Below are positions 1-4,834 of a DNA stretch of 5,000 nt, piece after piece. Source of the DNA: Mycoplasmatota bacterium (GTDB lineage: Bacteria > Bacillota_I > Bacilli_A > RF39 > UBA660); contig DUWA01000206.1 in NCBI GenBank assembly GCA_012840755.1, forward strand, positions 1 through 5,000, read 5' to 3'. The notes under the pieces are model-generated. The model saw nothing but the letters and a program-made list of their open reading frames with translations. It searched no databases and was not told the origin of the DNA. The translations under genes and the position numbers were made by a program. Within the stretch, counting starts at the first letter, position 1, and each line of letters opens with the position of its first letter.

Positions 1-73
1 AAAAAAATAATAGATTAAATAAATAAAACTTAAATATACTATATAATGAATTGTTTTTATTGTTAAAAATAGA

Positions 74-102
74 TTTACAAAAGTATTAAAGTTTGTTATA
101 AT
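74..102 (+). promoter_or_regulatory. Sigma-A-type promoter of the rpsF-ssb-rpsR operon
   Basis: A -35 hexamer TTTACA (74-79, one mismatch to TTGACA) and a perfect -10 TATAAT (97-102) are separated by 17 bp. A TG dinucleotide at 94-95 makes it an extended -10. Transcription should begin near 109, leaving a leader of about 57 nt before rpsF. The DNA upstream (1-73) is almost entirely A and T, which could act as an UP-like element. This is the best promoter match in the window and fits a highly expressed ribosomal-protein operon. The start site itself is inferred. Confidence 0.88.
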
Positions 103-108
103 CTTAAG

Positions 109-165
109 CGAGTATTAATTACTCCTTGCTTCGCATGAAGCCAAAGACCATAAGGAGGTGCAAAA
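109..165 (+). promoter_or_regulatory. rpsF leader RNA, probable S6:S18 autoregulatory element
   Basis: CTCCTT (122-127) pairs perfectly with AAGGAG (152-157), which is the rpsF ribosome binding site. Stacked inside it, GCTTC (128-132) pairs with GAAGC (137-141) around a GCAT loop (133-136). The unpaired 3' side between the stems (142-151) carries a CCAAAGACC-type stretch. An S6:S18-binding leader upstream of rpsF is known in many bacteria; it mimics the 16S rRNA site and has a conserved CC-containing bulge. The SD-sequestering geometry here fits repression of translation when free S6:S18 accumulates. Assignment to that family rests on position and shape; binding is not shown. Confidence 0.75.
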
Positions 166-456
166 ATGAGAAATTATGAAATTATGTTCATTGCAAGACC
201 AACATTAGGAGAAGAGGATTTAAAAAAAGTTATTACTAACTTCGAAGAGATACTAACTTCTAACGGAGCTAATATTACTAGCTCAAAAGAAATGGGTCAA
301 AGAGAATTAGCATATGAAATAAAAGATTTCAAAAGTGGATATTATTTTTTATACACTATTGAAGCTAGTAATGACCAAGCAATTAAAGAGTTTGACCGTT
401 TAGCTTTAATTAGTAATGATATTATTCGTCATTTAATTACTAAATTAGAAGACTAA
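166..456 (+). CDS. rpsF: 30S ribosomal protein S6 (bS6)
   Basis: S6 is a small-subunit platform protein that binds 16S rRNA cooperatively as a heterodimer with S18. The 96-residue product has the family's usual length. It opens with the typical MRNYEIMFI beta strand and carries the core GQRELAYEIKDFKSGYYFL block at about residues 44-62, followed by the helix and the strand ending ISNDIIRHLITK. The ATG at 166 lies 8 nt after AAGGAGG (152-158), so the start is secure. Met43 occupies the position just before GQRELAY where many homologues have Trp, a conservative difference. It is first in a three-gene operon with ssb 17 bp downstream, the conserved rpsF-ssb-rpsR order. Its translation is probably controlled by the leader hairpin that covers its ribosome binding site. 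Confidence 0.98.
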   Translation: MRNYEIMFIARPTLGEEDLKKVITNFEEILTSNGANITSSKEMGQRELAYEIKDFKSGYYFLYTIEASNDQAIKEFDRLALISNDIIRHLITKLED

Positions 457-473
457 GAGAGTGAGGTAAAATT

Positions 474-953
474 ATGAATAGAGCTATGTTAGTTGGTAGA
501 TTAACGAGCAAACCAGAACTTAGATATACGGGTTCTAATTTACCTTATACTAGATTTAATATAGCTATTAATAGAACTTTTTCAAATGCTCAAGGGCAAA
601 GAGAAGCAGATTTTATTAGCGTAATAGTTTGGAGAAAGCAAGCAGAAAATGTTTGTCAATATCTTGATAAAGGTAGTTTAGTTTCTGTTGAAGGAAGAAT
701 TCAAACTGGAAGTTATACAGATAAAGACGGAAATAAAAGATATACTTGGGATGTTGTTGCTGATTCAATAAATTTTTTAGAAAGTAAAGCACAAGCCCAA
801 AGTAGACAAAGCTCTGGATATGGATATTCTAACGATGTTAGTCCATATGATTATCAAAATGATTCTATGTCTATGAATGATATGAGCATTGATCAAGATC
901 CTTTTGCAGATTTTGGTGATAGCGTTTCTATAGATGATAACTTCCTAGAATAA
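474..953 (+). CDS. ssb: Single-stranded DNA-binding protein, OB-fold
   Basis: SSB coats single-stranded DNA during replication, recombination and repair, normally as a homotetramer. Residues 1 to about 104 form the OB-fold: [19 protein letters not shown] at the start, then FNIAINR (28-34), [15 protein letters not shown] (46-60), [15 protein letters not shown] (67-81) and [14 protein letters not shown] (90-103). Aromatic residues Trp53, Tyr81, Tyr90 and Trp92 are suited to base stacking. Residues 105-149 are a Gln/Ser/Tyr/Asp-rich disordered linker. The tail is acidic ([11 protein letters not shown] then IDDNFLE) but ends in Asn-Phe-Leu-Glu instead of the usual Asp-Asp-Asp-Leu/Ile-Pro-Phe tip that recruits partner proteins. 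The start follows GAGGT (463-467). The 159-residue length is normal, and the place between rpsF and rpsR is the classic Firmicutes arrangement. Confidence 0.97.
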   Translation: MNRAMLVGRLTSKPELRYTGSNLPYTRFNIAINRTFSNAQGQREADFISVIVWRKQAENVCQYLDKGSLVSVEGRIQTGSYTDKDGNKRYTWDVVADSINFLESKAQAQSRQSSGYGYSNDVSPYDYQNDSMSMNDMSIDQDPFADFGDSVSIDDNFLE

Positions 954-966
954 AGGAGGAAATAAA

Positions 967-1185
967 ATGGCAGAATTTTATAGAAAAAAGAAAAAAATTT
1001 GTCAAATGTGTGCTGGAAAAAGCGTAGATTATAAAGATACTGAAATTGTTAAGAAATATGTTAGTGGTGATAAAGGTAAAATTTTACCAAGAAGAATAAC
1101 AGGAGCATGTTCTAAACACCAAAGACATATTGCTGGTGAAGTAAAAAAAGCACGTTTTATAGCACTTATACCATTTACAAAATAA
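967..1185 (+). CDS. rpsR: 30S ribosomal protein S18 (bS18), zinc-type
   Basis: S18 sits on the 30S platform beside S6. The 72-residue product contains the family core VDYKD (20-24), [10 protein letters not shown] (37-46), KHQR (50-53) and a basic C-terminal helix ending ALIPFTK. Cys12 and Cys15 (C-x2-C) plus Cys48 and His51 (C-x2-H) could form a four-ligand zinc site. This matches the C+ form of S18, seen for example in many Clostridia; Bacillus subtilis and E. coli S18 lack the full set. AAGGAGG (953-959) overlaps the ssb stop codon and places the ATG 7 nt downstream, so translation may be coupled to ssb. It is last in its operon, and a terminator follows immediately. No rplI (L9) or other gene is attached. 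Confidence 0.97.
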   Translation: MAEFYRKKKKICQMCAGKSVDYKDTEIVKKYVSGDKGKILPRRITGACSKHQRHIAGEVKKARFIALIPFTK

Positions 1186-1209
1186 TTGAACGTTAAGTTC
1201 AATTTTTTT
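1184..1209 (+). terminator. Rho-independent terminator after rpsR
   Basis: TTGAAC (1186-1191) pairs with GTTCAA (1197-1202) around a five-base GTTAA loop, followed by seven T (1203-1209). Two further A-T pairs (1184-1185 with 1203-1204) can lengthen the stem to eight pairs. The hairpin overlaps the rpsR stop codon. The stem is GC-poor, as expected in an AT-rich genome, so some read-through into the S10 operon is possible. Confidence 0.82.
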
Positions 1210-1502
1210 ATGAAAAATTGCTTATATTTTATTAGTTTAAATGTATTAATAATATTATTGATGTTTTACTGTGCATACTATAAATATAAGATTTTTAATA
1301 TATTAACAACTTGATTTCATAACTATCTAGGTTATTAATTTCTAATTGTTCATATAATATGTTGGTGTTAGTTGTTTTTGCTGTTCTTCTTATATATATG
1401 AAAATTATTGTCATTTCTATTAGTTTTATATAACAATAAAAAAAGCACGAAGTCACAACTAGTAAATAATGATAAAAAAGTAAAAAAAGTTTTAAAAAAC
1501 AC
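1210..1502. other. AT-rich intergenic region without a convincing gene
   Basis: This stretch separates the rpsR terminator from the S10 promoter. Stop codons are frequent in all frames, and no open frame has a plausible ribosome binding site. Two very short hydrophobic frames exist on the + strand (1210-1314, 34 codons; 1359-1433, 24 codons). The first starts in the terminator T-run, and the second starts directly after a TATAAT-like string. Minus-strand frames from about 1295 to 1628 encode Phe/Leu/Tyr-rich, low-complexity products with no homology I recognise. The right end holds A-tracts at 1474-1479, 1482-1488 and 1494-1499. I see no tRNA, inverted repeat of IS type or remnant of a known gene. 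Confidence 0.6.
1474..1499 (+). promoter_or_regulatory. Phased A-tracts upstream of the S10 promoter, UP-element-like
   Basis: Runs of six, seven and six A (1474-1479, 1482-1488, 1494-1499) are centred 8.5 and 11.5 bp apart, close to one helical turn, and end just before the -35 at 1503. Such DNA is known to bend and to contact the RNA polymerase alpha C-terminal domains. The function here is inferred from position. It may matter because the -35 hexamer itself is weak. Confidence 0.45.
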
Positions 1503-1531
1503 TTGCATTTCATATAATATAAGTGTATAAT
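1503..1531 (+). promoter_or_regulatory. Promoter of the S10 ribosomal-protein operon
   Basis: A perfect -10 TATAAT (1526-1531) lies 17 bp downstream of TTGCAT (1503-1508), which keeps the TTG of the -35 consensus but mismatches the other three bases. Transcription should begin near 1536-1538. A second TATAAT at 1513-1518 has no suitable -35 and is likely incidental. Placement after the rpsR terminator and before a conserved-looking leader supports its use. Confidence 0.75.
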
Positions 1532-1536
1532 TTTTG

Positions 1537-1664
1537 ATGTGTGGCATGCGTTGATGTGTGAGGTTGCCGAGACACCGGGTTAAGTTGGCAGACAAAACCA
1601 GTTGGAATCGGGTTTTTACACGGAGCAAGTCTATACTGGATATAGACGAAGGGAGGATACAATA
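1537..1664 (+). promoter_or_regulatory. S10 operon 5' leader RNA (structured)
   Basis: About 127 nt precede rpsJ, are visibly richer in G than the DNA upstream, and contain several pairing segments. They include two GATGTGTG copies (1536-1543, 1553-1560), GTGT/ACAC pairing partners at 1572-1575 and 1618-1621, TGCC/GGCA (1565-1568 with 1587-1590), AAAACC/GGTTTT (1594-1599 with 1611-1616), and a perfect 7-bp hairpin at 1629-1647 just before the ribosome binding site. From memory, the GTGTGAGGTTGC block and the CGGAGCAAGTC...GACGAAGGGAGG end resemble leaders upstream of rpsJ in other Firmicutes. In E. coli the S10 leader is the target of L4 autoregulation, but this RNA does not look like that element. 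The regulating ligand, if any, is unknown. An open frame from a TTG at 1602 runs through it into rpsJ but has no ribosome binding site. Confidence 0.65.
1629..1647 (+). promoter_or_regulatory. Hairpin directly upstream of the rpsJ ribosome binding site
   Basis: GTCTATA (1629-1635) and TATAGAC (1641-1647) form seven perfect pairs around a CTGGA loop (1636-1640). The stem ends three bases before GGGAGG (1651-1656). It does not cover the ribosome binding site, so it may keep that site accessible or form part of a leader fold. No T-run follows, so it is not a terminator. Confidence 0.7.
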
Positions 1665-1973
1665 ATGTCAAAAACTAAAATTCAAATTAAGTTAAAAGCA
1701 TTTGAACACAAAAGTTTAGATAACGCTTGTGCAAGAATAGTTGAAACTGTAAAGCGAACTGGTGGGGAAGTTAGTGGGCCAATTCCACTACCTACTGAAA
1801 TCGAAAAAATTACAATTTTGAGAGCTGTTCACAAATACAAAGATTCTCGTGAACAATTCGAAAAAAGAACACACAAAAGACTTATTGTAATCAATAAACC
1901 TACAAAGGAAACTGTTGAGGCATTAACTCATCTAGATATTCCAAGTGGTGTTGATATACAAGTGAAATTATAA
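1665..1973 (+). CDS. rpsJ: 30S ribosomal protein S10 (uS10)
   Basis: S10 is a protein of the 30S head and, as NusE, is also a partner of NusB in transcription antitermination in many bacteria. The 102-residue product has exactly the usual length. It contains [12 protein letters not shown] (8-19), VSGPIPLPT (36-44), KDSREQFE (59-66), RTHKRLI (68-74) and a C-terminal [11 protein letters not shown] strand. The ATG at 1665 was chosen over the in-frame TTG at 1602 because GGGAGG (1651-1656) sits 8 nt before it and because the extra 21 residues would be encoded by structured leader RNA and match nothing in the family. It opens the S10 operon, with rplC 20 bp downstream. Confidence 0.98.
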   Translation: MSKTKIQIKLKAFEHKSLDNACARIVETVKRTGGEVSGPIPLPTEIEKITILRAVHKYKDSREQFEKRTHKRLIVINKPTKETVEALTHLDIPSGVDIQVKL

Positions 1974-1993
1974 TTTAATAGGAGGAATAAATT

Positions 1994-2740
1994 ATGAAAG
2001 GAATCTTAGGTCGTAAAATTGGAATGACTCAAGTATTTACTAAATCTGGCAAATTGATTCCTGTAACTGTTGTTGAAGTAGAACCGAATGTGGTTACGCA
2101 AATTAAAACGAAAGAAAATGATGGTTATGAAGCAATTCAATTAGGATTTAGTACAAAAAGAGAAAAGTTAGCGACAAAAGCTTCTATTGGTCATACCAAT
2201 AAAGCAAACACTACACCTAAGCGCTTCTTTAGAGAAATTAGAGGTGTAGAAGTTAGCAATTATTCATTAGGGCAAAAAATCAAAGTAGATATTTTTACCG
2301 AAGGAGAAGTTGTTGACGTAACTGGAACTAGTAAAGGAAAAGGGTTCCAAGGAGTTATTAAAAGACATAATCAAAGTAGAGGGCCTATGGGGCATGGTTC
2401 ACATTATCATAGAGGACCAGGTTCGATGGGGACAATGAGACCAATGCGTGTTTTTAAAGGTAAGAAATTACCAGGTCATATGGGGGCGTTAACTGTAACT
2501 GTTCAAAATCTTGAAATTGTTAAAGTTGATGTGGAAAATAATGTAATTCTTGTTAAAGGTAATATACCAGGACCTAAAAAGTCGTTAGTGGTAATTAAAA
2601 CTGCAGTAAAAAATCCAAACACTGTAAGAGTAGTTGAAGAATTAAACTCTTATATTACGGATACTGTAGTGGAAGAAGTTGTAGCTAATGAAGAAACACC
2701 AATGGTTGAAGTTGAAGAAACTTCATCTACTGAAAACTAA
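1994..2740 (+). CDS. rplC: 50S ribosomal protein L3 (uL3) with acidic C-terminal tail
   Basis: L3 is an early assembly protein of the large subunit, and its long loop reaches towards the peptidyl-transferase centre. The product starts [15 protein letters not shown], as expected. The body carries [19 protein letters not shown] (107-125), the loop [17 protein letters not shown] (130-146) and [12 protein letters not shown] (153-164), followed by the VTVQNLEIV strand. The core ends near residue 206 (VVIKTAVK), but the protein continues to 248. The extra 42 or so residues contain eleven Glu/Asp and only one Arg, with no known domain. Family members are usually about 205-215 residues. AGGAGG (1980-1985) lies 8 nt before the ATG, and the stop is followed 20 bp later by rplD. 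Confidence 0.97.
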   Translation: MKGILGRKIGMTQVFTKSGKLIPVTVVEVEPNVVTQIKTKENDGYEAIQLGFSTKREKLATKASIGHTNKANTTPKRFFREIRGVEVSNYSLGQKIKVDIFTEGEVVDVTGTSKGKGFQGVIKRHNQSRGPMGHGSHYHRGPGSMGTMRPMRVFKGKKLPGHMGALTVTVQNLEIVKVDVENNVILVKGNIPGPKKSLVVIKTAVKNPNTVRVVEELNSYITDTVVEEVVANEETPMVEVEETSSTEN

Positions 2741-2760
2741 TAGGTAGGGAGGAAATATAG

Positions 2761-3384
2761 ATGGAAAAGTTATCTGTATTAAATATCAAGGGTGAAAAAG
2801 TTAGCGACATTAACCTAAATGCTGAAATTTGGGGTATTGTTCCGAATGATGCAGTTTTATATGATGCAATTACTTTAGCAAGAAATTCACAAAGACAAGG
2901 TACTGCAAGTGCAAAAACACGTAGCGAAGTAAGTGGTGGTGGAAGAAAACCATGGAGACAAAAAGGTACTGGACGTGCTCGTCACGGTAGTATTCGTTCA
3001 CCACAATGGGTTGGTGGAGGTGTAGCATTTGGACCTCAACCAAGAAGTTTTTCTAAAAAAATGAATAGAAAAGAAAGACGTTTAGCACTTAAATCTGCTT
3101 TAGCTTATAAAAATATCGGTAGTGAACTTATCGTTTTAGATAAATTAACTTTAGATACTGGAAAAACTAAAGAAATGATTAACGTTCTAAACAATTTAAA
3201 ATTAGATAAAAAAATATTAATAGTAGTAGACGAATTAGATGAAAATGTAATTTTAGCTTCACGTAACTTAAGTAATGTTATGTTACTAGAGGTTGATGAA
3301 ATTAATACATTTGATGTTGTTAGAGCAGATTACATGCTTACAACAGTAGCTGCTATTAATAAAATTGAGGAGGTGCTTGCATAA
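2761..3384 (+). CDS. rplD: 50S ribosomal protein L4 (uL4)
   Basis: L4 binds 23S rRNA, and its extended loop lines the peptide exit tunnel; in E. coli it is also the repressor of the S10 operon. The 207-residue length is typical. The loop is intact and conserved at residues 54-92: [12 protein letters not shown] (54-65), [12 protein letters not shown] (66-77), IRSPQW (78-83) and GGGVAFGP (85-92). The Gly69-Thr70-Gly71 triplet, where macrolide-resistance changes occur in streptococci, is the wild-type sequence. The C-terminal half has the expected alpha/beta fold ([32 protein letters not shown]). GGGAGG (2747-2752) sits 8 nt before the ATG. The stop codon overlaps the rplW start by one base. Confidence 0.98.
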   Translation: MEKLSVLNIKGEKVSDINLNAEIWGIVPNDAVLYDAITLARNSQRQGTASAKTRSEVSGGGRKPWRQKGTGRARHGSIRSPQWVGGGVAFGPQPRSFSKKMNRKERRLALKSALAYKNIGSELIVLDKLTLDTGKTKEMINVLNNLKLDKKILIVVDELDENVILASRNLSNVMLLEVDEINTFDVVRADYMLTTVAAINKIEEVLA

Positions 3385-3668
3385 TGATGAGTAATTATAG
3401 AGATGTTATAAAGGCGCCAATTATTAGTGAAAAAACTGCTGATTTAGCGCAAAACAATAATACAATTACTTTTAGTGTTGATGTTAAAGCTAACAAAACA
3501 CAAATTAAACAAGCAGTTGAAAAAATATTCAATGTTAAAGTTGAAAGTGTAAATACAATCAATGTTAAGCCAAAAACTAAAAGAGTTGGCAAATACGTTG
3601 GGAAAACAAATAGAGTAAAAAAAGCAATTGTTAAGTTAAAAGAAGGAAGTTCAATAGAACTTAACTAG
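3384..3668 (+). CDS. rplW: 50S ribosomal protein L23 (uL23)
   Basis: L23 sits at the rim of the peptide exit tunnel and is the docking point for trigger factor and SRP. The 94-residue product has the family signature: [10 protein letters not shown] (9-18), [18 protein letters not shown] (32-49), [10 protein letters not shown] (51-60), then a basic loop and [11 protein letters not shown] (78-88). The sequence begins ATGATG. The first ATG (3384) overlaps the rplD stop as TAATG, and GGAGG (3369-3373), which lies within rplD, is 10 nt upstream; the second ATG would be 13 nt away, so the first is preferred. Overlap and an internal ribosome binding site suggest translational coupling to rplD. It ends in TAG, a minority stop here. 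Confidence 0.97.
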   Translation: MMSNYRDVIKAPIISEKTADLAQNNNTITFSVDVKANKTQIKQAVEKIFNVKVESVNTINVKPKTKRVGKYVGKTNRVKKAIVKLKEGSSIELN

Positions 3669-3686
3669 TCTTAAAGGAGGATATTT

Positions 3687-4517
3687 ATGGCTATTAAAAC
3701 ATATAAACCAACTACTAATGGTGTTCGTGGTATGTCAAAGTTAGTTAATTCTGAAATTACTGCTACTGAACCAGAAAAATCATTAGTTGTAACATTAAAA
3801 AAATCTGGTGGACGTAATAATCAAGGTAAAATAACATTAAGACACCGTGGTGGTGGAGCCAAGAGAAAATACCGTATAATAGATTTTAAAAGAAATAAAG
3901 ATGGTATTATTGGTACTGTTGCTACTATTGAATACGATCCAAACAGAACATCTAACATTGCTTTAATAAATTACGTTGATGGAGAAAAAAGATATATTAT
4001 TGCTCCAAAAGGATTAAAAGTTGGAATGCAAATAGAAAGTGGAACAAATGCTGACATTAAAGTTGGTAATTGTCTTCCTCTAGCTAATATTCCAGAAGGA
4101 ACTTTTGTTCATAATGTTGAACTTAAACCAGGTAAAGGTGGGCAAATGGCTCGTTCAGCTGGTTTAAGTGTTCAAATATTAGGACGCGAAGGGAATTATA
4201 CGTTACTTCGTCTGTCAAGTGGTGAAGTTCGTAAAGTAATAAGTAGTTGTAGAGCTACTATTGGAGAAGTTGGAAATGCTGATCATGAACTAGTTAACCT
4301 TGGTAAGGCAGGTCGTAAAAGACATTTAGGTATTAGGCCAACTGTTCGTGGTTCTGTTATGAACCCTAATGATCACCCACATGGTGGTGGTGAAGGACGT
4401 ACACCAATCGGTCGAAAAGGGCCAGTTACTCCATGGGGTAAACCAGCTCTAGGATTAAAAACACGCGACACTAAAAAGGCAAGTAATAAGTTAATTGTTC
4501 GCCGTCGTAAAAAATAG
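3687..4517 (+). CDS. rplB: 50S ribosomal protein L2 (uL2)
   Basis: L2 is a primary 23S rRNA-binding protein needed for subunit association and peptidyl-transferase activity. Its 276 residues match the family length. The N-terminal RNA-binding OB-fold (about 40-120) includes [20 protein letters not shown] (41-60) and [14 protein letters not shown] (81-94). The SH3-like second domain includes GGQMARSAG (151-159) and GEVRKV (179-184). The conserved C-terminal loop [14 protein letters not shown] (225-238) contains His230, equivalent to the functionally important E. coli His229, and is followed by a basic tail ending VRRRKK. AGGAGG (3675-3680) lies 6 nt before the ATG. rplW is 18 bp upstream and rpsS 16 bp downstream. 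The stop is TAG. Confidence 0.99.
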   Translation: MAIKTYKPTTNGVRGMSKLVNSEITATEPEKSLVVTLKKSGGRNNQGKITLRHRGGGAKRKYRIIDFKRNKDGIIGTVATIEYDPNRTSNIALINYVDGEKRYIIAPKGLKVGMQIESGTNADIKVGNCLPLANIPEGTFVHNVELKPGKGGQMARSAGLSVQILGREGNYTLLRLSSGEVRKVISSCRATIGEVGNADHELVNLGKAGRKRHLGIRPTVRGSVMNPNDHPHGGGEGRTPIGRKGPVTPWGKPALGLKTRDTKKASNKLIVRRRKK

Positions 4518-4533
4518 TGAAAGGAAGATTTAA

Positions 4534-4806
4534 ATGGCAAGAAGTTTAAAGAAAAGGCCTTTTGTAGATGGACATCTGTTTAGAAAAGTAAGAAAACTTA
4601 GTGAAACTGGGAAAAAAGAAGTAATCAAAACTTGGTCTCGCCGTTCAACTATCTATCCTGAATTTATTGGACACACATTTGCTGTTCATAATGGTAAAGA
4701 ATTCATTCCTGTTTATGTAACAGAAGAAATGGTTGGACATAAATTAGGGGAATTTGCGCCTACACGTAAATTCGGCGGACACGGTGCTGCAAAAGGTAAA
4801 AGATAA
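4534..4806 (+). CDS. rpsS: 30S ribosomal protein S19 (uS19)
   Basis: S19 is located in the 30S head, where it pairs with S13 and contacts the A-site region. The 90-residue product begins [15 protein letters not shown] and carries [24 protein letters not shown] in two consecutive conserved blocks at 31-54, then [20 protein letters not shown] (57-76) and [14 protein letters not shown] at the C-terminus. Every hallmark of the family is present, and the length is normal. The ribosome binding site AAGGAAG (4521-4527) is weaker than those of its neighbours, so coupling to rplB, 16 bp upstream, may help initiation. A 28-bp gap leads to rplV. Confidence 0.98.
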   Translation: MARSLKKRPFVDGHLFRKVRKLSETGKKEVIKTWSRRSTIYPEFIGHTFAVHNGKEFIPVYVTEEMVGHKLGEFAPTRKFGGHGAAKGKR

Positions 4807-4834
4807 TATATAATTACCAGGGAGGAGGACTAAA

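Noticed and set aside
42..47. TATAAT string as an additional promoter upstream of rpsF
   Set aside because: No -35-like hexamer lies 16-18 bp upstream, and such strings are common in AT-rich DNA. The promoter at 74-102 is far better.
930..953. Frameshift explaining the odd SSB tail
   Set aside because: Reading the other frames gives CTT CCT (Leu-Pro), then Arg and no nearby stop, or an early stop. None restores Leu-Pro-Phe, so a simple single-base error is not supported by the sequence.
1353..1358. TATAAT string within the intergenic gap as a promoter
   Set aside because: The sequence 17 bp upstream (GGTTAT) does not resemble a -35, and no gene or leader follows it.
1438..1460. Possible minus-strand terminator: CTTCGTGC followed by seven T
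   Set aside because: The bases before the T-run do not form a proper stem (no complement of TCGTGC nearby), and there is no minus-strand gene to terminate.
1295..1628. Overlapping minus-strand open frames (1295-1513 and 1368-1628)
   Set aside because: Both give Phe/Leu/Tyr-rich products from AT-rich DNA without a ribosome binding site. One runs antisense through the S10 leader and promoter. They are chance frames.
1602..1664. N-terminal extension of S10 from a TTG codon
   Set aside because: There is no ribosome binding site, the 21 extra residues match nothing in S10, and the segment overlaps leader hairpins. The ATG at 1665 with GGGAGG is clearly the start.
3395..3592. Minus-strand frame inside rplW
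   Set aside because: It is antisense to a well-conserved L23 gene, has a hydrophobic composition expected from the complement of Lys/Asn/Val codons, and lacks a ribosome binding site.
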